Assembly (NCBI GenBank): GCA_026545765.1
Contig: CM048839.1
Location: forward strand, 2,294,001-2,358,000
DNA: 64,000 nucleotides
From: Plantago major
Lineage: Eukaryota > Streptophyta > Magnoliopsida > Lamiales > Plantaginaceae
Reading direction: 5' to 3'
Shown: one piece after another, positions 9,500-21,804 of the stretch
Numbering within the stretch: the first letter of the stretch is position 1
Layout of the letters: every line of letters starts with the position of its first letter
Notes under the pieces: model-generated
Databases searched by the model: none
The model's input: only the letters and a program-made list of their open reading frames with translations
Told to the model about the DNA's origin: nothing
Program-made: the position numbers and the translations under genes

Positions 9500-11234
9500 T
9501 CAAGCCTCAGCCCAAGCAAGAATCTTCTTCCAGGTGGGACGAGCCAAGAGATCGTCACACCAGGCACTAACGTGAGGGCGTTCAGTGAACAAACTCTTGA
9601 CCTTGGTCTTCATCAAGTTGTTGATGAAAGGCACATGATGGAGATCAGCAAGCGTGAACGAGTCCCCTGCCAAGTACTTGAATTTGGTCAACCGGGCTTC
9701 GTAAACATCAAGAACTGAGGCCAGTTGGGGTAGAAACTGCTCAACTACAGCCTCGTCTGCGGTCAGGCCCAACAACAGTGGCTTTACAAGGAGTTCAAAG
9801 TGGAGCTTTTGAGTGACAGAGTTGAATCTCTGAGACTCAACTTCAAGCCAAACTGTGATGATTGCGTTCTTCTTTGGATCAGTGGATGTTAGTGGAAATC
9901 CTTTGTCAGGATATGCCTCACAAATGTACTTTGTCATTGCCCTTGATTCTGAAATGCACCATCACCATTGTTAACTACAAATAAATAGTATAGTACTTAA
10001 CTGGAGTAAACGGTCCCAACTAGGGTGTTAATTAACGAGCAGATTCGAGTTTGGGCTTTATTGAACTGCTAGACTCGGTGTATAGGCAGTATTCGCGAAT
10101 CAATCTGCATACGAGGTGCTCATTAAAAGCTCGGGCTGAGCCCGAGTTGATCAGGCCCCATCATGCTTGCAAGTAAGCCGAGTCATATTTGAACACGTTT
10201 CGTGCAACAAGATTATACAGAGCGATACTTGAGTGCTTAAAAACTTTGTAATATACCTAATGTTGTTTTTCATCTGAACTCTCACCGCCTTAAAGAAGTT
10301 GTAATGTACTCTTTTTTTACATTTTCTAGTCAATTTGATTCAACTTTCACTAATCAAACTATGATTAATCTTAAACTATATTGATAAAATATTTAACAAA
10401 ATTTTAATATGCAAAATATTAACTGTCTAAATTCTTAATATTTACTCCCTCCGTCCCCCAGCAACTAAAGTTTCATTATATAATTTGATTGAGCAATATA
10501 CATTTACGATTTAGGATTAAATTCGAGTCAAAGTTGAAAAATGTTAACTGTCAAAAGTCAAACTAAGACATTTGTTCTGAGACGCAGGGAGTAATATATT
10601 AAACATTTTACCATTGCAATTTAAAATCAATTTGTAATTAAAACTGAGGTTGACTGATAAAAGATTGTACAGCATGACAAATGTTTTAGGACGAAAGTTG
10701 AATGGGTATATTTGAAGTTAATTAAACTTTAAAAAGTATGTTATGGAAAAGGTGGAATTAGTCAATAGCATGCCAAGTTTGACCAAGTCTAAATTGAGTT
10801 TAATTAACTCTGATTGGAGTTCTATATAAAATTATCTGCGGAAACAAAATGAATCTAAGTGGAAGGAGCTGTGTAATTGATTAAAAAGGACATATTACCA
10901 AAAAGCTTCAAGTCACCATCTTCAAAACCTGGTACTTGACCAAATGGCTACATCAAACAAAAATTAAAAAGAAAAATAAATAAATAATAGTAGAAAACAT
11001 GTTAGATCAGCTAAAAATAACAAACAAGTTGCAGAAAAAAAAAAACAAGGTAGCAATAACACTTTGAGAAAAAATCTGCATCCTTACATTAATTGAGATG
11101 AAGGGCTCCTTCTTGTGTGCACCCTTGAACATATCGACATGAACGAATTCGTATTCGACGCCTTTCTCCATCAGGCACATGAGAACTCTCCGCAACGGAG
11201 GCGAAATCGGGTGGCCATAGACTTTGATTGCCAT
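9500..11234 (-). CDS. GSTF: phi-class glutathione S-transferase, copy 5 (second subtype)
   Basis: Coding exons 11234-11088, 10947-10899 and 9948-9500 (147+49+449 bp; 214 aa). The active-site loop GHPISPPLRRV (Ser11) and KKNAIITVWLEVES resemble copies 7 and 8 (GHPLSPAVKRV, KKNGTISVWLEVEA) rather than the PARB-like neighbours, so this is a member of a second phi subtype inside the array. The second exon reads PFGQVPGFEDGDLKLF and the loop is Glu66-Ser67. The C-terminus is WKKILAWAEA. Intron 2 is about 950 bp and contains a Stowaway-type MITE (10445-10591). Splice sites are canonical. Confidence 0.92.
10445..10591. mobile_element. Stowaway-type MITE in intron 2 of GSTF copy 5
   Basis: About 147 bp bounded by CTCCCTCCGTC and the inverted GACGCAGGGAG, with TA on each side. 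Non-coding. Confidence 0.75.
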
Positions 11235-11289
11235 GAGAACTAGGCAATTTTTTAAAGAGTTGAGATGGAAGATGAGTAGCACTAGCGCG

Positions 11290-13453
11290 CAGGTTACTAC
11301 TTATAGTAGATTGAAACTTGAGGGTGTGAGGTTTTCTCTACTAAATCAATGCTGGCCAGTCATGTGAGATTATTCTATGGTACACTTTTTAAAGCTTTCA
11401 TATTGCATGCCCATTGACTTATACTTAATTCATTAAGTCTCCCTGTTGGTCCAAAAAGATTGTAGTTACAATTTTTAAATATACTGTAGTAATTCACAAT
11501 TTCACACGTTTTCTTTTTTGCTTTTCGAATCATAACGATTTTTTTTTTTTTTTGTAAAAGGGTAATTCGGTGAAAATTGATAGGTAATTTAAATTGGATA
11601 GAACAAATTATTAGTGTTATTGGTCACGACATTCTGAAATATTGTCCACCCCCGACCGACAATGTTATGCGTTACAATCTTGTTAAGTAGATGATGCAAT
11701 TGTACAACTACTTATGACAATCTTGTTTCGTCTATGTTAACGAGGTGGGATTTTATTTCCAGTGTATATTTACAATTCACCGTAAAAAACTTTATGCGTC
11801 TTTCTTTCAGTTTTTCTCCATAACTGATCCAACTAGTAGTCAACTAGAAGTACTAGAAAGGGACTTCGCTTCTAGAAGTTCATTTTGGTTTGTCAATTTT
11901 GTCTTAATTTGGTACTTGGCGAGTTTACTTTCGGCTAATTAGTTGTCAACTTGTCATTTGATATTTTCTTTCCGCTCATCAAGGAAATAAACAAATGGTC
12001 CCATAAGTAATAAGTTCTAGAAGTAACTTCTACGGCACATAAGAGCTATGCTTACATTTACCCATTTAACTGAAAACATACATGGAATAGTTTGGAGGGT
12101 GGATGTATGGTGAAAATTCGTTAATGAGAAGGATCCGTTGTCTATGTCGATAGCATTATCCTAACTGAATTCAATCATGCATTCTCTACGAGCTTAATCT
12201 TCTTAATGAGAAGAATTTCTATTTGCATCATTAATCAAACCATTGCCTCGCCCCGCTTCATCTTATTGAGTTCCAAAGTTAATGTGGCCAATTTTACAAG
12301 GCGTATCAAGGAAAGATTTAATTGTGGGACTTGATTGTATAATTAACAATATCGTGTATATATTATTGTAGAGATTATGCGAATATCCTCTTAGGAAATC
12401 AACGCATCTTTACTTTGCATTATATTATGTATTGGACTTATTTTGTTAGTTGAGTTATTAAATGGTAGACTATTTTGTTGGTTTTTAGCTTGTTAACCAT
12501 GGATCTTGGGTATATTCTAGAATATTCAATTAGGTGGATTTGAAGAATTAGACTCTTAGTGGCTAAGTTTAGTTATGGGCTTTTGGCCCATCTACGTACA
12601 TTAGGTTAGAATTAGGATTTCCAACTCTATACAAGACACTTGTGTACTACTTTTATTATGTTGCATAAGATGATTGTTTAGGAGGCAGAATTGAGAGTTT
12701 GATATGTCTAGCACAGTTATTTTAATACTTAGGCTCTGATCTCTTCAACTGAAAACTCATTCAGTTCAGTTCTGCTTAGTTATATTTTATACTACAATTC
12801 GATTGGCCCATTCGGTTTAGTTGAGAAATCAATCAAGATAGTGAATTCGGTTGCAAGAATTCTCTTGATAAGTAAGTATGTATCTAGCGGTCTGATTGAT
12901 CTATTTCGTCTAATAATTTAGAAGAATATTGTGCTCTTAATTAGCATTGTGATCGTGATCGGTTGTACTATTTAGCATGATCCTAATTGATAAAGAATTG
13001 GTCTTATTATTTTATTGTGCTAAATGTTCCAGCTAGATCTATACGTTAAGGAATTTAGGGATTGGTCAATTGATAGCTTCATTGACCCGAAATCCTCGAG
13101 ATATTCTCCTTTGTAATCGTATTTTTATAAACACTAGCTAATCAAATTAGTTACCTAGCTAGTTTCCCTCAAAATTAGATAATCACATGTTTAACAAGGT
13201 TTAAATACTTCCAAATTAATTACGATATGTCACGCCAAATGTGTCGAATCCTAAATACTTGCTTCTACGAGTTTCTTTCCCAAAAGAGACCAACTCATGT
13301 TGCATTGCATGGGTGCGATATTCCTGAACACAAAAACACAACATTGATTCCAAAATTATTAACAAAAAGTTGATGAAACTATAGCACTGTTTCACCATTC
13401 TTGTACAAAAGTTGAAAATGAAATCACATGTGATTAATTCATTAAACTCATGA
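11290..13453. other. spacer between GSTF copies 5 and 6
   Basis: No host gene. Around 12729-12800 is a TCTTCAACTGAAAACTCATTCAGTTCAG-like stretch with a relative near 33360-33480, suggesting remains of a shared repeat, perhaps a hAT-type terminus. The rest (11.3-12.4 kb and 12.9-13.4 kb) shows nothing I recognise. Confidence 0.35.
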
Positions 13454-16400
13454 CTAATTGCTTGTCATGGAAACAACTTTCTGCCAAGCTGGTCTTGCCA
13501 AGATATCTTGGCACCAAGCCCACACATTCGGGCGCGATTCATAAATCGCCTTAACTCGTGTGCCCATCAAGTAGTTCATTGTAGGAAGATGATGTAGATC
13601 TGCAAGACTGAAGCTATCTCCAGCCAAGTACTTCGATTTTGCCAGTCGAGCTTCATACACATCCAGAACCCTAGCCAACTTGGGCTCATGCTCTTCCACA
13701 ATAGCATAGTCAGTAGACATGCCAAGAATTGGTTTGATGCAAAATTCCCAGGCTAGTTCGGAAACTGGAGGGTGATATTTCTGAGCTTCTACCTCCATCC
13801 ACACGTTAATTATCGCCATTTTCTTCGTGTCCAGGGAGATCAATGGAGTTCCCTTGTCAGCATAAGCTTGTGAAATGTATCGATTTATGGCCCTTGAGTC
13901 TGCATTGCAATTGGAACTATAAATTTCTAAAGTCTCAAGAAAAACTTGGCTTTAATTCTTAGTATCCGGAAAAATTGTTTGACACTAGGAACGTAAATTG
14001 GGTGAGTGTGAAGGATGCTCGTTATGCTAGTTTTCAATGATCAACTTTTTGGGAATTTTACATCTGATTACCTTTATAAATTTTGTATTTTTCTTATTAC
14101 TATTGAATCGCCAGCTTTCGAAATAATTACACAACAACCATAAAATAGTGTGGTTCTATGATTCTATCCTTACTCTAGATTTTGCCATCTTGAAATTTAA
14201 TTATTGTGTTAAAGGAAGATTTCATAATGTCATCCTTGAATTTGGTCCAATTATAAATTTTTCCCATAATCAAAACAATTACAGTAAGCTCAAAATTGAT
14301 TTTGAGTTGACAGACATAAATCAAATGAAAAATAAAATTAATTGAACTCAATTGCATTTTTTAAATTTCATTATACTACACATATGACTGAAACGTTTTA
14401 AAACTTGTAAAATTGACCCCATTTTTTTTAAATAACCCTTTATAACTTTATAATTTCCAACAAAAACCACAAAACAATTTCAAAACCTTAAAAAGCGGGA
14501 AGCTCCAACTTGAAACTTGCTAAGTTCTGAAGGTTGGAGCTCCAGGCGAATCGAAGGAGGGGGTAATTAGGTGGAGGTGGATTGTTGTGTTGGTGGAATA
14601 AGGTGGAGGTAGTGGTGGTGGACTGGTGGTTGTGGTAGAATAAGGTGGTTGTAGGGGTGGTGAAAACAAGACCAAACTTTAATATTACAACCTTTAGGGA
14701 TTTATTTATGAGAATTTTAAACTTTTGGAGGTTTATTTTGTAGTAAATGAAAATTGCAGAATATTGAGTAATAAATACTACTCTGTAACATCCCAAAAAT
14801 TCGTATTTCGAATTTAAACGTTTTAAAGCGAACCGATCGTCAAAGCGGAGTTCGTAAGCGTTGTTGTACCAGCTTTTGTAACTTGTAACCTTATCCAGCC
14901 CATCAATTATCTAAAGCCCAAATCCATTTTCTTTAATAAGTCCATTCTAGCCTTAACCCTAGATTTTTCAAAGAAAAGCACTTAGCAAAAACTTTGTGTT
15001 CGCGCATAAAACTTTCTGCACAGCGCAGTCAATTTCTAAAATCTTTTTCGGGTTCGTTAACCGTCCGATCAAGCTGAATTTTGGCGAGAAGGTTGATAAC
15101 AGACAATTTTATACTTTCACCAGTTGGATCACTGTTTGGAGTAGTGATTCATCCATAATTTGATGTCGAACAGAGGGCTGTTTTTCAACCCGTTTTCAAT
15201 TCTTGCCCCTCTTGTTCGTTTCTCAAGGCAAGTTCCCCTAGGACTTGCATGCACAAATATATACTATATGTATATATGTATGATATTAACCTTGTGTGGT
15301 TGATTGTTATCTATGCTATGATATGAAATTGATGCAAGTTCCTTTAAAGTTAAATGTCATATATGCTATGATATGAGATTGATGTATGAGATTGATGCAA
15401 TTACTCGTAGAAGCTTATTCATGTTCACATGATAGTTGTTGTTGAGAATGAGATTATTGTCTTGTCGTTTTGATTAATTGCATTGCATGATTTCATTACT
15501 AGTAGATCGCTCATCCTTGCAAGTATTATAAGTTGTCTTGGTTAATCATTAGAGAAAGTTAATTAATTGTTGTTACTGCCAAGGAACTTGATATTGTATA
15601 GGATGGTACTGCAAGATCAAATTAAGGTCGCATGCTTCTTTTGCTTTTGTTTGTGTCTTAATTCCATATTACAGTGTGGTGCAAATGTTATTATTCACGT
15701 TCTTAATCATGTTGGAGATTCTACATCTATGTTATATGTTTTCGCACACACTATAATGCATTCATGAGTTGAGTATAGGGTTATGCATTCATGAGTTGAG
15801 ACGTTAAAGGTTTCAAGTATGTTTCAAAGTTAAAGAAAAGTAAGGGCCCGTAAGGACACCACCCTAAGCATTTGTGGCAATTTCAAGAGTATCGGCTATA
15901 GTGTGATTAGTGCATCTAGTCGTGTTTTAAGAGTTTTAAGAGGCCACCATAGGCTGAGGTAAGACCTTGCGATGCCAAGTGAGCTCGCAATCATGTTATG
16001 TTTTAAGACATTTAAAGAGAAAGTTTCAAGACAAGTTTTAAGTTCAAGTTAAGAGTTTTCAAGAAGTTTAAGTGTTAAGAGTCAAGTCAGGTTATAGTGT
16101 TGCATTGCATTAAGTAAGATTAAAAGATTTAAAAGACATGAAGTTAGAACTTTAAGTCATGTCACATGCATGGATTTTGCCCAGTCAAGTGGTCACGACT
16201 GACCCTTGCTAAAATTATCAATTTTAGGTACTTGAAGCCGAGCTGATCGGAGTGGCGAGTGTTGCCGTTGTGATCAGTAGCAGGAAGATCTTTAATATAT
16301 TTAAATTTCATGATTTCAAAGACTTTGTAATGTTAGAAGAATTTAGCTATTTATAGTTCCGCTGCATATTTTACAAGTTCAAGAATTATTTTCAAGAATT

Positions 16401-18095
16401 TTCATGTCAAGTCTTTTGACGCGCACAAGGCGTTTAGTAACGTTTTAAATTTTTATAAGTCAAGTTCGTCGCATTTTCAAGCTCACGAACTAGTGCGAGT
16501 CATATTTTCCTTAGTTCGTCTTTTAAAAATTATGGGCGCTACAACTTCCCTGAAAATAAAATAGGTGAAAAAATATAACTTTTGAATTGAGAGGTAATTA
16601 GTAATTATATAGGAAAATTCGTAACTTTGGACAAATCCGTGATTTTTGAATATATTGCGGGAACTAATGTTTTAGGGTTAATTTAAGTGTACATAGTCTT
16701 CCCTAAATGTTAATTGATGCTGATGAAATTCGACAATATATGCCAAAATATATAAAAATATAAGTACTGAAATAATGTGGTGACATAAGCTATGTAGTAA
16801 TGGGTCTGTTTATGACAGGTACCAGGTAGAGTAAGGGCAATCGAGGAATTAAACAATTTGAATTGCATATTTTACAATAACGTTAGCAGATAAATCATTT
16901 TAATTATTAGCATTGGTGGAGTTTATTGCACAAATTCATACATCAAAATCATTCCTATTTTAATACTCCCTCCATTTCAAAAAAAAGTGTTACATTTTGA
17001 CTTTAACCGGTCAACTGTCTTCGAGTTTGACCACAAATTACTCATAAAAAATAATAGTAAATAATTTAATAAAATCATATAATAAAAATTTAATTACTAA
17101 ATTTTCATTATATAATTTTAATAATTTATTTATTAATATCGTTTAAGAGTAAATTGTGGTCAAACGTGAAAATAGTTGACCGCAGAATAGTAAAATGTAA
17201 CACTTTTTCTGAAATTGAGGGAGTATTAGTATACTTTATCACTAAGTCTTGAAAAAATTGCTTCTAATCTTGAAAATTGTAAAATTAGTTCCCTGCATCG
17301 CATAAGCGCCATCAAAATCAGTGTAAAAGTGATTTCATGAAAGAACTATCAGTAGTTTAGTATTACTGCATTTGGTTCATAAATAACGAGTGATATATGT
17401 CGATATGATTACAATTGGTCACCCAATTAAGCTAGGTTTATGAAGATAAGAATTTATATTTGAGCCAGCATCTTAACTAAGTTGACAAAAATTATCATTG
17501 TGGTCCTAGGTAAGAGTCTCTCTCAACTTCAATACAATTTTTGTCCCTGCCAACCTTAAAAATGTTTCTATCTTCTAAACATTCAAGAAAAAGAAAAAAA
17601 AAAAAGTTTAGCTCATGGTGGAAGTGTATTACCAAAGAGCAGGAGATCTCCATCTTCAAAGACCGGAACTTTACCAAATGGCTGCAACAATGAAACCAAA
17701 TACATTACTTCCAATCCCTTTAAACTTTGAAATTACTAGCATGGCTCATTTCAGTCATTTGGGAAAAGAGGTAGCTAGAGTACTACTATGATCTTTGATA
17801 CGGGTTTGTATCCCACTTAAACTGGATGAACATGCCGTACTTGTTGCAGCTTACGTACTTAAACGTTGCAAGCAACTGCAAGTTCTTTAAGTGTTTGAAG
17901 AAAAAATAAAGAACATGTGAAAGTATGAAGGCGGCTTACATTGAGGGATAAGAAAGGTTCCTTTTTGTGATCTTCAGCACACAAATCGACGTGAACAAAC
18001 TCGAAATCGAGGTCTTTCTCGAATAGGCATGCCAAAACTCTCATCGGTGCCGTTGCGAACAAGCTGCCATGGACCTTCATTGTTGGTGTAGCCAT
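13454..18095 (-). CDS. GSTF: phi-class glutathione S-transferase, copy 6, large intron, catalytic Ser to Ala
   Basis: Coding exons 18095-17940, 17681-17633 and 13899-13454 (156+49+446 bp; 216 aa). Exon phases and GT-AG sites match the other copies, so the three exons belong together although intron 2 is 3.73 kb. That intron holds a gypsy-type solo LTR (14784-16543) and a MITE (16966-17223). I chose MATPTMKVHG as the start; an ATG four codons upstream is possible. The active-site loop is GSLFATAPMRV: Ala14 aligns with catalytic Ser11 of copy 1. The second exon has PFGKVPVFEDGDLLLF. The glutathione loop is Asp-Ser and the C-terminal KYLAGDSFSLADLHH is normal. The product is probably folded but may be catalytically weak or act as a ligandin. 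Confidence 0.87.
14784..16543. mobile_element. solo LTR, Ty3/gypsy type (fossil)
   Basis: About 1.76 kb starting TGTAACATCCC and ending GGGCGCTACA, the terminal form common in plant gypsy LTRs. No internal coding region or second LTR is present nearby, so it reads as a solo LTR left by LTR-LTR recombination. It lies inside intron 2 of GSTF copy 6. I could not confirm a target duplication, and age cannot be judged from one LTR. Confidence 0.6.
16966..17223. mobile_element. Stowaway-type MITE in intron 2 of GSTF copy 6
   Basis: About 258 bp with ends CTCCCTCCATTTCA and TGAAATTGAGGGAG and flanking TA. Inner sequence GTTACATTTTGACTTTAACC and the AT-rich palindromic core match the MITE at 44186-44697, so the two belong to one family. 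Confidence 0.85.
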
Positions 18096-18152
18096 ATTAT
18101 AGTTCAAGCTAGCTAGAGTAGTTATTTTACTAAAGGAGAATGTTACTTGGGG

Positions 18153-18160
18153 TATATATA
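18153..18160 (-). promoter_or_regulatory. TATA box of GSTF copy 6
   Basis: TATATATA on the minus strand about 58 bp above the chosen start codon at 18095. Confidence 0.5.
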
Positions 18161-18707
18161 GTGATGATCATTTGAGTTGGAAATTGAATAAATGGATGAG
18201 TCATTATTGACCTGGACTGCTACTATTGTCTTAAAGGCAAGGCACACTTACATACTAGCCTGGTAGCTTCTATTTGAACCACATTATGTAAGCCATGACA
18301 TATAATTTTGGGAAAAATCTAGAATTCGACAATGAAAGAATAATGCATGGCCGGGTAGGTAACTTTCTAATTATCAATTTATTAACTTTACCATTACATT
18401 ATGAACTTTCTAATGCATGGCCCATATGCTTCAATGACTCTTTAATCATTATATTACTCTATTCGTCGCATAACAAATTGTACATTTGCTTTTTAAGCAC
18501 ATAGATTAATGTGCAGTCTAAATAATAGTGAGAACAAATAGACATGAGTTATAAATGTTGCTAAAAAAAGAAATGTGATATTTGTAGTGAAACATATATA
18601 AATGGAATATATGTCATTTGTTGTGGAACGGAGGGAGTATTATTTTGTATGTGTAGTACCGTGCATCTCACATCGGTATGTAAGTAGACTACCACATCTA
18701 TCATATA

Positions 18708-18942
18708 CTCCCTCCATTTCGGAGAAATTGTTACAATTTGGATTTGCACCAATTTTAATAAAAAAGTAGAAAGTACAAGTGGGCCCCATAATTATTAGAG
18801 ATTAAATGAGTGGCATATTGTAATAAAAGTGAAAGGTATGGAGTTTTATTATTTAATTAGTTTCCATAAATGAAAATTGTAACACTTTTAGTGAAACGCC
18901 GGAAACGGAAAGTTGTAACATTTTTTTTTGAAATAGAGGGAG
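18708..18942. mobile_element. Stowaway-type MITE (235 bp)
   Basis: Ends CTCCCTCCATTTCGGAGAAA and TTTTGAAATAGAGGGAG with TA on both sides; inner inverted GTTACAATTT / GTTGTAACA. Just to the left, GGAACGGAGGGAG at about 18626-18638 looks like the end of a second, truncated MITE. Confidence 0.8.
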
Positions 18943-19323
18943 TACTAGTATGATAATTTGGGGTGATTTCAAAAGGAAATATGTGTGGGGATGCGGTCCA
19001 AATCGGATGATGTCATATTTAGATGAAAATTTCTCAAAAAAGGAAAAATGAATTATAATCTGAATTATAATTTTGTTTGTGCTCCCTCAGTAGTCATATT
19101 TTGGTCTTGACAAGTATAAATGTAAATTCTTCCGAAATTTTGTTTTAACATTTAATTTATGTAAAATTAATTTTTCCTTAATTACATAGGCGATCAACTG
19201 GATCATTTAAATGCCAACAAACAAACCCGTTTACAGTTTTAAAGGTTTTATAAATATGTTCCCCTCTCGTCATATGATCATGATATAAATGTTCATTATG
19301 CGTCACTCATCCAACCAAGTAAT

Positions 19324-19815
19324 GGTAAAATTCATTTTTGGTACTCCAGTGTAAGACATTTTCAATATTGATATTCTAAAGTGATCGTGTTCAACTGAAG
19401 TATTAAATATCAATGATCAATTACAATTAAGGTACTAATTGTAAATTAGAAGATGGACATGTCAATCGGTCCCAAATTATAATTATCATAACCCAATTTT
19501 ACGTGAATTTGATTAATTGAAGGTCAATCGAGACAAAAATGATGAAAAATCGTACGAAAAAGAATATGACAAGGAAGAATTTGACGAGTGTGAGTGGGAC
19601 GAAGTCCACGATGTCTTGCGAACGGTCGATTCTCCATGTCTATCTTCCGACATTTGACATTATTCGTGCAGCGTACACATCCCACCTTCTAAATGCAATT
19701 AGTACTTTAATTGTAAATAATCGTTGATATTTAAGACGCCGATTGACATACCAAACTCTGAAGTCTTAAAATTGAAAATGTCTCACATTAAAGTACCAAA
19801 AATGAATTTTATCCG
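19324..19815. mobile_element. long-TIR DNA element (about 490 bp)
   Basis: Inverted repeats of about 43 bp: left GGTAAAATTCATTTTTGGTA, and the right end is its near-complement. The 8 bp CAAGTAAT stands immediately outside each end (19316-19323 and 19816-19823), so it is a target duplication. An 8-bp duplication suggests hAT; shifting the boundary gives an imperfect 9 bp as in Mutator-like MITEs. No transposase. Confidence 0.8.
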
Positions 19816-19823
19816 CAAGTAAT

Positions 19824-21113
19824 AGTCAAATTACAGGAAGTTAGGATAGTACTGTCATTCATGATTATAAAATTCCCGAAATAAAAGACGGAGATTCTTA
19901 AATTAATTTGTAAGTACTGAGGATCATAATTAGCGTGTATATGTTGTCTGTTAGGACAAATTATATGTTTGATCCAACGATTAATTAATTTTTTCTATTG
20001 ATTAAGGACAAAATACATCATAATATTGTTCACCACAAAATTTCCTTTTCGCCACCACGTTGACATATGCCACTGATAATTAATTAGGTGAGATTCTCAC
20101 TGCTCTAGCATACTTTTCTTGACTATAAACGAAATAAATTATTATTTAATCAAATACTACCATTATGCTGTAAAATTTACGTAGCTAGTTGAAAATTTGG
20201 TTTTAGTGAAGGTCCAGTTATGCGATCCAATCATCCAAATAAAATCAATTTTGCATATTTTATTGTAAAACAGTTTCGTAAACTTTATGGGAAAATATGT
20301 AACCTTCTAGAGTAGTTTAATGGGGCTGAGAATGATAGATATACCAATAATGTACAACTTAATTTTCGGGAACCAACTTATAATATCTACAAAGTTTAAA
20401 GGATTTTTCTTTTCTGAAGAGTCTTATGGATGAAGCCGAAAACTCTCCATTGTACACAAGGGTGTGGACAAAATCTGATGTAAATTATATACATTGATAT
20501 ATAACACTACCATATCACTCACAGAGTATTAAATGAGTAAACATAAAGGTATAAAAAGTTAATTTTTAATCGAATAGTGATCAAGTCGTTACAGAGTAGT
20601 ATAATTAACGCCAGCCTATTATTAAAATGATACATATGGACCACAATATTAAACACGTGCAGTAGTGGATTACTTATCCTCACTCCAAAGAGGAGAAAAG
20701 GAATGATTGAGAGTAAGAAAATTGCCAGATCCCAGATACCCACCCTGATCCAATCCGGGCCATAAACATAATATCCGATTCGGTGCTTTCCGCCCATGAT
20801 AAGTACTACGTCTTTTTTCATTGAATAAAACGTAGTTGTAATTGGCTTGTTGCAATCAATTTACAAAGAACAATCCTATAGGATTCTTAAGCGGGTAGTG
20901 TATTAAGATGAACACTTGTTACATTGAGATCAAGCATGTTTATATTAGAAAAAATTGAAATAATGGAAGTTTAAGTTTATTTTCTAATCATCACGGAAAA
21001 GTAAAACCTACACTAAGCAAAATGTTAAATGGTAGTATATCGAAAGTAATACGATGGTGATGTGTAGAATTATATTTGATCTCATTTACTTCGTACAAGT
21101 CAAGTGTGGCGGA
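19824..21113. other. intergenic spacer
   Basis: AT-rich, with no host gene and no repeat that I can name. Small open frames here have no family resemblance. Confidence 0.4.
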
Positions 21114-21804
21114 GCCTAGTTGGTCGGAGTCATATGGACATGGACAAAGGAACAAGACTTCACAATGAAAGGTGTGAAGTTTGGGGTGTGTTTTCGAAGA
21201 TTTCAATTTTATAGGGACTTGGTTTCAATGATTTTGAAGTACAGGGACCTGTTTGCAATATGGAAGAGTTGTTGTTTGTTTCCTATTCAAATTAGAAGAA
21301 GAAACGTAATAGGAAAGGAATAAGTTGAAACACGTTTTTTCTTCATCCGTTAGATCAAACGGAGGTTAGTTAATCGTGTGGCCCAGATTCTTTCTGGCAG
21401 CTTTCCTGTTTCCTGGCTCAATTCGGATTTCCTCTGTTTTTTCTCCTATATATACAGAACAAGAAGACAACAGACTCAGATCAATTCACGAGCAGACTTC
21501 GACATTCACAAGCTGAATTATCTTCCGGTTTTGTGCTATTCTTCGTTATTAGAATAGTGATTATTAACAGTAGTTGTGAGAGTTGTGTGGTAGAAGGGCG
21601 TAATTCTGGGTCAATCTCTCTGTAACTAGGCTTATATTGAGGAAGGTTGTGGAGTAATAAAATTTGTTGATTCTTCGTGGACGTAGATTGGATTTATTCA
21701 ATCGAACCACGTTAAATTATGTTTGTGATTATTGTTTTGATTGGTGATTGTGTTTGTCAAGTAGTTGATTGGTTTTATTGCGATATTGGTTCGAATACTT
21801 AACA
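21114..21804 (+). mobile_element. copia-type LTR, probably solo (fossil)
   Basis: About 690 bp beginning TGTGGCGGAG and ending ATACTTAACA. It contains a TATA-box-like TATATATACAG near 21448, and a later GTAATAAAATTTG polyadenylation-like site, the order expected in an LTR. Layout, length and end resemble the LTR at the right edge of the window (about 62543-63240, ending CCTAACA). No gag or pol follows. No clear target duplication; the exact start is uncertain. Confidence 0.5.

Noticed and set aside
14776-16550. Target duplication for the gypsy-type solo LTR
   Set aside because: The five bases on the two sides (TACTC and ACTTC) do not match, so I do not claim one.
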